A stretch of 64,000 nucleotides of DNA from Adiantum capillus-veneris (Eukaryota > Streptophyta > Polypodiopsida > Polypodiales > Pteridaceae): NCBI GenBank assembly GCA_014529385.2, contig CM043967.1, forward strand, positions 131,997,182-132,061,181, in the 5' to 3' direction. Of this stretch, positions 55,471 to 64,000 are shown piece by piece. Below the pieces are notes generated by a model that searched no databases, had not been told where the DNA came from, and worked only from the letters and a program-made list of their open reading frames with translations. A program made the translations under genes and the position numbers. Position 1 is the stretch's first letter. The number at the start of each line of letters is the position of its first letter.

Positions 55471-55768
55471 CCACTGGGTACTCTTCAGAACATACTGGTT
55501 CCTCTACTATACCAGTATCAGCTGGTTCCACCATCCTTCCAGTTAGCTAAATTGTTCTTTCCTTTATATTGACTTCAGTAAACTAATCAGGGAATTGTCT
55601 CTTCTGCTTGTCAGCCTGCTCTTTGTTCAACAAGACTGCATTCAAGTCAATTTCTGCCAAAGGGAATATATTCATAGCCGCTAGCATTCACTCGATCTTC
55701 TTGGCTCTGTACTTCTGACATAACTCCTTCAGCCTCATTTCTTTTTTCCAGCTCCTGGTATTGTTGGT

Positions 55769-56293
55769 CTAGATTTGGATTCTGCCACTAGCCTCTTCTA
55801 TGGTCAATGTTTGGTTTTCATAGTCGTGAACAGTATGTGTTGTTCTCAACCATGGGTGCCCTAGTAGCATCCCATATGCTCCCTGCACATCCAGGACTAG
55901 GAAACTGGTTTTGAATTTCTCCCTCTCAACTCTTATCTGCATGTTTTCAATCATACCCATCTCCTGTACGACTCTATGATCTGCCATTCGTACTTTGAAT
56001 GGTGCTGGTTTCATATTAGTGATACCCATTCTTTGCTGAAGATGGGCTCCCATTATGTTGACTCCTGCCCCTCCATCCAGGATAACACTTGAGGGAGGTT
56101 CCCACTGCTTCCTGACCTTGTAGTCCACCTGAATAAGTGGACCTTCATCATCTCGGACGGCCATCAAGTCCACTGTCCTGGCCTCTGCCTCAGCTTTCCT
56201 GCGCTGTCTGATAAAGTTGGCCACCTCAGGCAATGTTTTTCTTATATCCTCCAGCTCTACAGTCAGCTTCTGAATTCTATCACAAATTTTCAC
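55769..56293 (-). pseudogene. Gypsy aspartic protease
   Basis: A 174-residue frame: EVANFIRQRRKAEAEARTVD, then SSVILDGGAGVNIMGAHL (active site D-G-G-A), FKVRMADHRVVQEMGMIENM, FLVLDVQGAYGMLLGHPWLR, NQTLTIEEASG. Complete protease core, homologous in plan to the one at 8278-9729. It is separated from gag by a stop and from RT by about 300 bp with stops. Confidence 0.85.
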
Positions 56294-56311
56294 ATGAATT
56301 TCTTCTCTCTC

Positions 56312-58649
56312 TTAGTCAGACTGATTGTCAGAGCTTGAAGAACTGGTATCTTCACACTGCCATTCTTCTTTTGCGGTGCTTCCACTCTTTCCATCCACTC
56401 CCATTTCATCAGCTAGACCATGTACCACAGCCAGCATGGTCTCAGTTATGGCCCGTACTAACTGATCTTTATCAGTCGATTGGGCTGGTATCCTCTGAAT
56501 GACTCTAGCTTCGGAACTTTCTAGCTGCTCTGGCAGCTTCTTGGCTAAATCCTCCGCGATTTTAGCCGCTAGTTCCCTCTGCTCTTGCCACTCATCTACC
56601 ACCTTCTCTTTACCTTTGGCCTTCCAAACTTCTCTTTGTTGAGCCCACTTGCTGCTGTTAGGATTGACTGGTGCTTTTGAAGTGTCTGGGATTTCTTCAA
56701 TGACTACCCCCTTGCTCCTCGTAACTACCCTGACTGGGACTGGCTCTGGTGCCTTAGCCTCAGTAGTAGTCGTTGTAGGTGCATCTGGGCATTGGGCTAC
56801 AAAATGACCATACTTCCCACAAGTATAGCAATTCATGCTTCTATTCTGGAAGTTGCCTCTTCCTTTGCCTCTGCACATTCTTGGTTGGAATAGGCCACGT
56901 CGTTGACTAGTACCATTGGTACCTGGTCTCTCCTCTTGAGCTACTTTGACTGGTTCTACCTTCACTGGTTCAGTGTAGGCAACCACTGACAGATATTTTC
57001 CTTTCTTAAAGTGGTGAATTCTGATGGCACAATTATTCCATAGGTGACCAAAAGCCTTGCAGTAGGTACATTGTGGACATTCGGTGGAGATATGGTCCTT
57101 GGATTTTCATCTTGAACACCAAATCTCCATCTTTCGAATTGGCTGTCTTGTGTGGCTAATTTCGGCAATCTGCCTAGTCATTTCTTCAATTTTCTTGGTC
57201 CAGGATCTCTTCTTTGATTTCTCCTTTGCTCGTTCATTAGAGCTGCTCTTGGAGTTATTAGACATCTCACTGGAATCAGAACTTTCAGTAGCAGAGCTAC
57301 TGTTACTGGTCCTTCGCTTCTTGTGGCTCTTTTCCTTCTTAGCCTACTGTTCCAGCTTTAATGCCCTTTGGACCAGATCATTGAATTTTTGGTAGGGGCT
57401 GGTACCTCTTCTTCCCTAAGCTTTTTGCTTCTGAACCCATTCAAGAACCATGTGCTCAACCTCTTCTCAGATGGCGGTTCCTGTAATTGCCTGGTTAGCT
57501 CCTTGATCTTTTCCACATAACTGCGGACTGACAAATTTCTCTGTTTGATCTTATCTAATTCACAGAGAATATCTTCATCCCCTCTATTGTCGGAATATTC
57601 CAACCTAAAGGCTTTGAGCAATTTTTTATATCTTTGGCATCGGTGGCCAAAAACTGCTTCATAATGGAAGCTCTTAAAGCTTTCCATGTTCGTGGAGCTT
57701 CACCATTGGCTTGTAGGCTAGACCACCATTGTCTGGCGAACTTTTGAAAGTGCATAGCTACATGGCGTAGCTTAGAGGACTCCGTGAATCCCTCATCTCC
57801 AAACGCCGCATCAAACTGTTGGATAAAGGCCAAGACTTTGTCCGTAGCACCAAAGGTACCATCATAGGTAAGGAAAGAGATGCTCTTCCCTCCCTCTTTG
57901 AATTTCTTCAGCTTGGACGACCTCTTCCATGCGGCATAGGATTTCCTATGGCCTCTTCTTTTTGATGGTTCAAAGGGTTCACCATCACTTTCTTCAGAAG
58001 GTGAAGAATTTGAAGAAGGTGGAGAAGAGGGTAACCTCTTTCTCACCTTTTTCTTGTCTTGATCTTCGTCATCTTCACCATCACTTTCATAAGAGGAAGA
58101 GGATGAAGAAGATGGAGAAGAGGGTGTCCTCTTTCTCGCCTTTTTCTTCTCTTGATTTTTATCATCCCTCTTTGAATTATGGTGTGGAGAAGAGTGCGAT
58201 GGTCTTCTCCGCTTTGGTGGTGATGGAGAGCGTTTAGCCCACCGTCTTCGTGGAGCCATCTCCGCCAAGGTGGCGGGAGACTCACTTCTTTCTCGTTCGT
58301 TCGGTGGAAGCTCTTGATTTCTCCTTTGGGAAGGAGATGCATCATCAAGAAGTAAATTCTTGAGCCCTTCGTATGGATTCTCTTCTTCTTCCCGAGTCGG
58401 AGAGAGACCTCTTTTGGGAGTCTCACAAGGAGGCTTCCTAGGTGTTCTCTAGTCATGGTGATGAGCTTGGAGAATCCCGTGAGCACGGAGCTGCCGTTGC
58501 ACTTCACTTTGGAGAGATGGATTGCCCATGGCTTGTTTAAGCCTAGAAACAAGATAGTTAACAAGCATCGGAGCATCATTAGTAGCTTGCTCATTAGCAA
58601 AATCAAAGTTATCAACATTAATTTCACTCTCTTTACTATTGTCAACCAT
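56312..58649 (-). pseudogene. Gypsy Gag with zinc knuckles, several breaks
   Basis: ATG at 58649 (MVDNSKESEINVDNFDF) with TAG at 58449; the same frame resumes with a long basic Ser/Arg/Lys-rich region (RRRWAKRSPSPPKRRRP, KKKARKRTPSS, KKKVRKRLPSS, a repeated module). The gag core follows (FIQQFDAAFGDEGF, KFARQWWSSLQANGEAPRTW). A frame change near 57640 leads to FRLEYSDNRGDEDILCELDK and RSYVEKIKELTRQL. A CCHC-like finger CTYCKAFGHLWNNC lies near 57060, and CYTCGKYGHFVAQC near 56830. The end is acidic. The SR-like basic domain before the gag core is long for a gypsy Gag. Confidence 0.8.
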
Positions 58650-59090
58650 TCTAACAACTTTTAGGTGTAAACTTTTTAGGTGTACTTTGGCAGTTCAAGC
58701 CCTAGTTGCTACTCCTCTTTACCCCTTTAGAAAAATCACTCAAGCCCTAGTTTCTACTCCTCTTTACCCCTTTAGAAAAAGCTACTGTACCCGTGGCTCG
58801 AATACCATTAATTGCAAGGAATAGAAGAGAGGGTCTTTCAACACCAAAACAGCAACGGCTCCTGTCAAGCTTCTAATAGCTCAATAGTGGTTAAGCCGTA
58901 GGCAAGCCCCGTAGGACTCCACTATTAAGACCATAGCTCTCAACGGTGATGCCCCGTTAACTGCACGAAGGCAGGCGCACTGCAAGGCTGAAAAATCCCT
59001 ATTCTACTTACTCACAGGCAATTAATAATACCAACCATTTATAGCTAGCTTGAGGACCTCCCTTCTTGAGCAAGAAAAGAGAAACCTTGT
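58650..59090 (-). other. 5' leader of the gypsy element with a tandem repeat
   Basis: A unit CAAGCCCTAGTTKCTACTCC..TTTACCCCTTTAGAAAAA occurs twice (58699-58736, 58740-58777). At 58795-58812 GGCTCGAATACCATTAAT gives a second, weaker PBS-like site on the minus strand. Confidence 0.5.
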
Positions 59091-59103
59091 GCTCTAATAC
59101 CAA
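59091..59103 (-). other. Primer-binding site, initiator-Met type
   Basis: The minus strand reads TTGGTATTAGAGC; the consensus complement of plant initiator tRNA-Met is TGGTATCAGAGC (11 of 12). It directly follows an LTR-like end TGTTACA. Confidence 0.7.
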
Positions 59104-60294
59104 TGTAACATTTAATGGCCTAAAAAACTTGTGTGTAGCGGAAATTAGCATGAACATAGTGGGCATTTCATTAGAATAGATTCCTAATGAGAATTACAAG
59201 AGTGCTTGGGTGGAGAGAGCAACAAAAAGCATAACACCTAGTTAGATAGCATGAACAATACTTTCAAAAGAGAGAGAAATTAAGCTATCGACAACAGTTG
59301 AGGACCGGATTTTCATGGAGCCGGTCCCCCGTCCAAAAGGCTTTGTATTATGGTTTCTCCCATCAAGAGAGACATTGTACAATACAATTCTTTGTGTTCC
59401 TTCAAGACTAGTTAGTGCAATGAAGATGAAAGCTTCATGGACTAAGCAAAACACTTAGCAAACACGACATTAATTATCCTCGTTCTCAGACCCAAGACCT
59501 CACACACCTTCGAAGATGGTGAGAGCTAGCAGGGTATGAGAGTAGATTGAGAGGAAGAAGGAGTATCTTACGAGAAAGATGTACATCTCCTCACTTAATC
59601 AGTCATATTAGCATAGCTTAGCTTAGTAATTAGCTTGGTAGAGGAGATGAGCATGCATTGAAGCTTGGCTCTTGGTTGGATTTGCATCCATATGCCAAGA
59701 GTGTGTCGATGTAGGCTTCCATCTCACAAGCTTGGAGTTGGTGATGATCTCTGCTTTAAAGCTTGGGAAGAGATAGTCTTCTTTACTTCTCACATAGACT
59801 GTGTGAGAGTGTGTGTATGATAATGCCTTGCAAAAATCAGCCCCCTCTCTCTCTTGGGCGAGCCCTCTTGCTATTTGCTCTTGCTGTCTCCCCATTGGAC
59901 CTCCCCAGGGCTGGCCAATGACTATTAAGCAGCATAAGTGATAGCCTTCTGACATGTGTCCCCCTTTCCCCTTTTGTTAGAGCTTTAGGTAATTTAATAA
60001 TTCAATTAAACTCTCATTGGACCCCTTTGCCTCTTGGCCAATAGGAATCAAGCAAGCCATTGGGCTGTCGAATGCTCATTGGACCCCTTGGGAAACTGTC
60101 CAATAGTCTTCTAGAGGACTTAATTCTCATTGTTTATTTTATTAAGTGTTTTTAAATTAATTAAACTAGATTTACTCTAGCCTAATTCTCATTGGTCCAC
60201 CTCCAAGGCCATCCAATAGGAATTGGGTACACCTTGTGGGAATCTGGGCTAGGGAGCTGACATGTGTCCCTCATTCCCTTTGTGTAAAGGGAGC

Positions 60295-60340
<46 letters not shown>

Positions 60341-60535
60341 CTTTCTCTCTCATCCCCTACTCCCAAGACTTGCCCCCTCCTATGTAGGGATTTGTAAAGA
60401 CTTTTTGGGTCACACACAAAGCATCCAATTCCCCCCCATGGTTGACCTTTCGATACAACCTTTGAATTTTGGAACCTTAGCATTTTGGAAGTCTTAATGG
60501 GCTGAACCTTAGGGTCTTTTTTGCCCATTGTTACA
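59104..60535 (-). repeat. Candidate 5' LTR with repeated CCAAT/ATTGG pairs
   Basis: On the plus strand it runs from TGTAACATTTAATGG (59104) to CCCATTGTTACA (60535), so the termini are the perfect inverted heptamers TGTAACA/TGTTACA. A 33-bp pattern CTCATTGGACCYC...GGCCAATAGG recurs near 59890, 60015, 60077 and 60190. A (GT)n tract lies at 60296-60339. I found no partner LTR in the window, so this remains a candidate. Confidence 0.5.
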
Positions 60536-60729
60536 CATGGATCTTTTGCAGATGGCCCCCCCTTTGGATCCCTATTTTCCCTCCATTGGATCCCTACAGT
60601 GGTTGGTCTGCTAGCTTAACCAATATTCTAGCTTTTTCTCCCCTGGCACTTCCCCATATTAAATGATCAGTTTAACATGAGAAAATCATTTAGGAGAATT
60701 AGATATTGATTATTATGACATAGCCATCA

Positions 60730-61390
60730 TATAGGAATGCTAACTAGCATAAACCTTGTGCTAAACAGCAACTCAGTATGATAAATTTCATACTAAGTAT
60801 GTTAATTAGCATAACATATTATGTTAACCAACATACTTTGTATGCTAGGTAGATTACTAGGCATTCTAGCTAGCATACATATTATGTTAAACAACATACC
60901 GAGCATACTAGGAAGGCTAAATAGTATAAACCTTGTGTTAAATAGCATACTCAGCATGTTGGTGAGCATACTAGGTATTCTAACTAGTAGATAGTGTGGT
61001 GAATAGAATACATCTTGTTTTGACTAGCATACTTTGTATTCTTATTAGCATGCTTGGAATGATAACTACCATACTAGGAATGCTAACTAGAATAAAAGTT
61101 GTGGTAACTACCGTAAACGGTTGGTTAAACATCACACACAGTATGCTTACTAGCATAGACAGTGAGGAGCTAACCATCTTACGCAGTATGTTGACCTGTA
61201 CCAGTGTACTAAGTATGCTAACTAGCATACTTGGAATGCTATCTATCTTACTTAGCATTTTAACAAGCATTATGGGTATTATGTATAGTGTGGTTAATAG
61301 TATCGGTCTACAGATGAGTACGCTATTGATCAGCATATACAAGTTATTATGCACTAGAGATGCAATACACAGAATGCATAAGTTATGACA
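60730..61390. repeat. Degenerate TATGCTAACTAGCATAC repeat
   Basis: The words GCTAACTAGCATA and AGCATACTNNGTATGCTA recur at irregular 20-50 bp spacing. Each unit is partly palindromic, so both strands show long Leu/Ser/Ile/Thr-rich open frames (60980-61411), which are not genes. Confidence 0.7.
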
Positions 61391-61762
61391 TAAGTATTTG
61401 ATTGATCTCATGAGGCTCGTTTAAGAGGTGCACAAGGTGTTTTATGTAGCTTTTCCTCCCCTATCACTTTTGAAAAACATCCTTCCTATTGGGTGAAACA
61501 TGCATCTCCTCTCTCCAAAATTGTGTAGAACAATTCCTTGATTCCATCTATGATAGAGTTATGATGGTGTTGCTTGTGACATGTAGCCAATGAAAACAAT
61601 CGACCATTGACACCAGGCTTTGCCTATCATTATTTCTCCTTGAACAAGGTGGACGACCAACATTTAAGACCCTGGAGAATTTTGCAATATGCATGTTTTC
61701 CTCAAATCCAACACCATCTGCAATGCTACTTTCTTCAAAAACAACTCCACATTACAACGTGG

Positions 61763-62278
61763 CTACTTGACAGTATCTAGTGTGTTGCAAACATTGGAGA
61801 CAATTGTGCTTTGTATAGCATCCTCCTCCACTAAAGATTGATCATGGATTGCCCAAACAAGTGAATAATAAACAACAAGATTCCAGATTTCCCACTTTGC
61901 TTTTGTACTAAAACCTTCATTTCTACTCTTGAAATCTCTCACCATCTTGAAGGAGATTTTCTTTTTCTCATCGTTGATGGCATGATTTCCTCCCTCAGCT
62001 TTCATATGTTTGTGCTCCTTTTGTTTACTCTTTCTTTCTCTCTCATATTTCTTGATAACACAAAGAGTTGGTCCTAGAAGTTGTAATTCATTGCTTGTAA
62101 TGGCTCCTTTCTGCTTTCTCTTGAGGACTTCAAATGTGCATAATTTATTACTCTTGAAATCACTTAAATAAATAGTAGTCAACATTTGATATTGTAATTC
62201 CAAACATGCCAAGTCCAAACATGCAATGATGTGACCAACTAAACTAATAACTTCATTTGGTGTGAGTGGGATACCCAC
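61763..62278 (-). CDS. Hypothetical protein fragment
   Basis: A 171-residue frame without low complexity: GIPLTPNEVISLVGHIIACL, LCTFEVLKRKQKGAITSNEL, a Lys/Glu-rich middle (KKYERERKSKQKEHKHMKAE), and FSTKAKWEIWNLVVYYSLVW near the C-terminus. No start context, no domain that I recognise. It may be an exon of a decayed gene; the sequence after its stop also has protein-like texture (GFEENMHIAKFSRVLNVG in another frame). Confidence that it is a real coding remnant is low. Confidence 0.25.
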   Translation of the reverse strand: MGIPLTPNEVISLVGHIIACLDLACLELQYQMLTTIYLSDFKSNKLCTFEVLKRKQKGAITSNELQLLGPTLCVIKKYERERKSKQKEHKHMKAEGGNHAINDEKKKISFKMVRDFKSRNEGFSTKAKWEIWNLVVYYSLVWAIHDQSLVEEDAIQSTIVSNVCNTLDTVK

Positions 62279-62439
62279 AAGATTTTCTTACCATCATATT
62301 ACAACATGCCTCCATTTTCTGCATTGGAGCTAGTGGCAGTAATGTTGTCTGCTAGTTCTCCATATTTGTAGGTCTGTGCCAGAGCAAGGAAAAGAGCTAA
62401 CTTTGACAACTCAACTCCGACGTAGGATGCATAGTGTGT

Positions 62440-62481
62440 ATATATACATATAAACATATACATACATATATATATAAACAT

Positions 62482-62551
<70 letters not shown>

Positions 62552-62664
62552 GTATGTATGTATGTATGTATATGTACAGATGTATATATGTATATGTATA
62601 GATATATATGTATCTGTACAGATATATATGTATATATGTATATATGTATATATACATATATATA

Positions 62665-62739
<75 letters not shown>

Positions 62740-62819
62740 GTATGTATATGTACATATATATATGTATATATACAAATATATATATATATATATAGATAGA
62801 TATATATATATATATACAC

Positions 62820-62858
<39 letters not shown>

Positions 62859-62881
62859 TATATACAGATATATATATACAC

Positions 62882-62966
<85 letters not shown>

Positions 62967-63042
62967 TATATATACACATATATAGATATAGAGATAGAGA
63001 GAGATTGAGAGAGAGTAGAAACTTAGCAAACCACTTGCTAGT

Positions 63043-63108
<66 letters not shown>
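62440..63108. repeat. Long compound (TA)n/(TATACA)n and (GA)n microsatellite
   Basis: About 540 bp of TA, TATG and CACACA alternation (62440-62985) followed by (GA)n at about 63041-63105. TA arms can pair within one strand. All long Tyr/Ile frames here are artefacts. Confidence 0.95.
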
Positions 63109-63109
<1 letters not shown>

Positions 63110-64000
63110 AGGGAGTTTGCACTGCAGTGCACACACACACACACAGACTCCAATATCCCCTGTCTTCTCTAGTAGCTGAAAACAAGGCCACACCAAATGA
63201 GAGAGAATGAATAATATCTTTTAAACATTTTAAATTCCAATTGCGCTTGTTCTGTGGTTTTCATTGTATGCTAACAAGCACAAGTAACTAGAATTGTCCA
63301 AGACAACATTTTCAGTGACAGGTTAACATGCATATACCCAGTCACAACTCGCTTCCTTGTCTTTACCGTTGTTGACAACCTTGCCTACTCTGGCTCTACT
63401 GATAGCCACATTTATCACATTGTCCTTGATGGCAACACTTGCACAATGGTGCAAATGCCTTTGCCTATCTTACCAACACCCACATTCTCACCCACCTGAT
63501 TGACTCCCATGCCCATTTTCCCTCAACCTACCAAGATTAATAACCTTCAGTATCCCAAAATCTTGGCAATGCCACACCACACAAGGAACTCGAGAAACTA
63601 TATTATATTTGAGAAAACTTACTATTTTTCAATTTTCACTTCTTTTGATTGTGCATTTAGTGGTTAATTCTAGCATATTTATTCCTCCAAAATTGATCCT
63701 TTTTACCTATGCAATTCATGCATTGTGGTGTGTGGAGAAAGCCTTCATGATGACAAGCTTCCATTGGAGCCACTAAGCTTTGCATTCCAAGCTCCGAGGC
63801 CCCTAAACCTGTCGACCCTCAAACTGGCCTATATTTGGGTGTGTGTATGGTTTTTTGTGTATGCATCCCCTACAAAGCCAAGGATAAACTACCTTTATTT
63901 AGCCTTTCCTCACATGGAGCCCATTGGGCCCCTTGGTCTAGCACAATCACTCGTTTGCTAATGAGTTTGGTGGTTTGTGGGTTCAATGTGGGCTCCCTTA
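63109..64000. other. Right edge, nothing supported
   Basis: I see no convincing gene, RNA, LTR end or repeat. A short run in one plus frame near 63450-63530 (GANAFAYLTNTHILTHLIDS) is protein-like but isolated. Confidence 0.4.

Larger units (their letters stand above)
36777..59103 (-). mobile_element. Athila/Tat-like Ty3/gypsy element, internal region PPT to PBS
   Basis: From right to left on the minus strand: PBS (59103-59091), leader, gag (58649-56312), protease, RT-RNase H-integrase with a tandem duplication, a long extra ORF, PPT (36794-36777). A 9.3-kb DNA transposon is nested in the extra ORF. The gypsy order (integrase after RNase H), D-G-G-A protease, integrase without visible chromodomain and an extra ORF after pol fit the Athila/Tat side of plant gypsy elements. 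The two flanking LTRs do not obviously match each other (3' LTR begins TGTAGATGG; the sequence at the PBS ends TGTTACA), so the right end may be recombinant. Confidence 0.75.

Noticed and set aside
60980-61411. Overlapping 130-143 aa proteins on opposite strands
   Set aside because: Both arise from partly palindromic repeats and are compositionally simple.
62397-63191. Tyr/Ile-rich proteins of 160-284 aa on both strands
   Set aside because: They are translations of (TA)n, (TG)n and (GA)n microsatellites.
63380-63560. Possible exon near the right edge
   Set aside because: A short protein-like run without start, splice context or continuation; not enough to support a gene.
1-64000. CRISPR array or bacterial operon
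   Set aside because: No regularly spaced direct repeats with unique spacers; gene content and introns are plant-type.

Overview
This window looks like heterochromatic, retrotransposon-dense nuclear DNA of a land plant with a large genome. The evidence is plant-type Ty1/copia and Ty3/gypsy remains, primer-binding sites that resemble plant initiator-Met and Asp tRNA complements, a CACTA element with TAGCGACG subterminal repeats, an En/Spm-type protein, and short GT-AG introns. I cannot name the species. I see no intact single-copy housekeeping gene, no rRNA and no CRISPR array. Nearly everything is nested mobile DNA.

Layout. 1-1324 (-): decayed copia gag/protease, cut by the left edge. 2590-5390 (+): copia deletion derivative with target duplication ATTTT, in which a truncated 5' LTR is fused directly to the RT region. 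6064-16765 (-): one gypsy-like gag/protease element without RT, carrying FOUR LTRs in tandem and flanked by duplication GTGCT. 16.8-18.8 kb (-): LTR and gag remnant of another element. 19.4-20.8 kb (+): decayed gene with a coiled coil and a RING-like finger. 20.8-21.5 and 27.3-27.9 kb: TAGCTATT-rich repeat split by a gag-only LTR element (21536-27332, duplication TCGT). 28.4-35.3 kb (+): FCP1/NIF-like phosphatase pseudogene interrupted just after its DxN motif by a CACTA element (29699-34634, duplication TCT), which itself carries SINE-like tandem units. 36.8-59.1 kb (-): large Athila/Tat-like gypsy element (gag, PR, RT-RH-INT with a 2.06-kb tandem duplication, long extra ORF), with a PBS and candidate 5' LTR at 59.1-60.5 kb. 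60.7-61.4 kb: degenerate repeat. 62.4-63.1 kb: long (TA)n and (GA)n tracts.

The most interesting object is a 9.3-kb DNA element at 39487-48828, inserted into the extra ORF of the gypsy element. It has inverted termini (CATTAGGARAAATATGAACC) and a 5-bp duplication CCTTT; virtual removal of the element and one duplication copy leaves the host ORF open and in phase. Inside it, four apparently intact, intron-containing genes are readable: a 905-aa transposase-like protein (-), a histone H3-like protein beginning MARTKQTA (-), and two unknown proteins (+, +). A palindrome whose arms each contain a near-perfect ~75-bp-arm hairpin lies exactly between the convergent gene pair. All other TE genes here are broken, so this element appears to be the youngest arrival and potentially autonomous. 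A transposon that brings its own histone H3 variant is, to my knowledge, undescribed.
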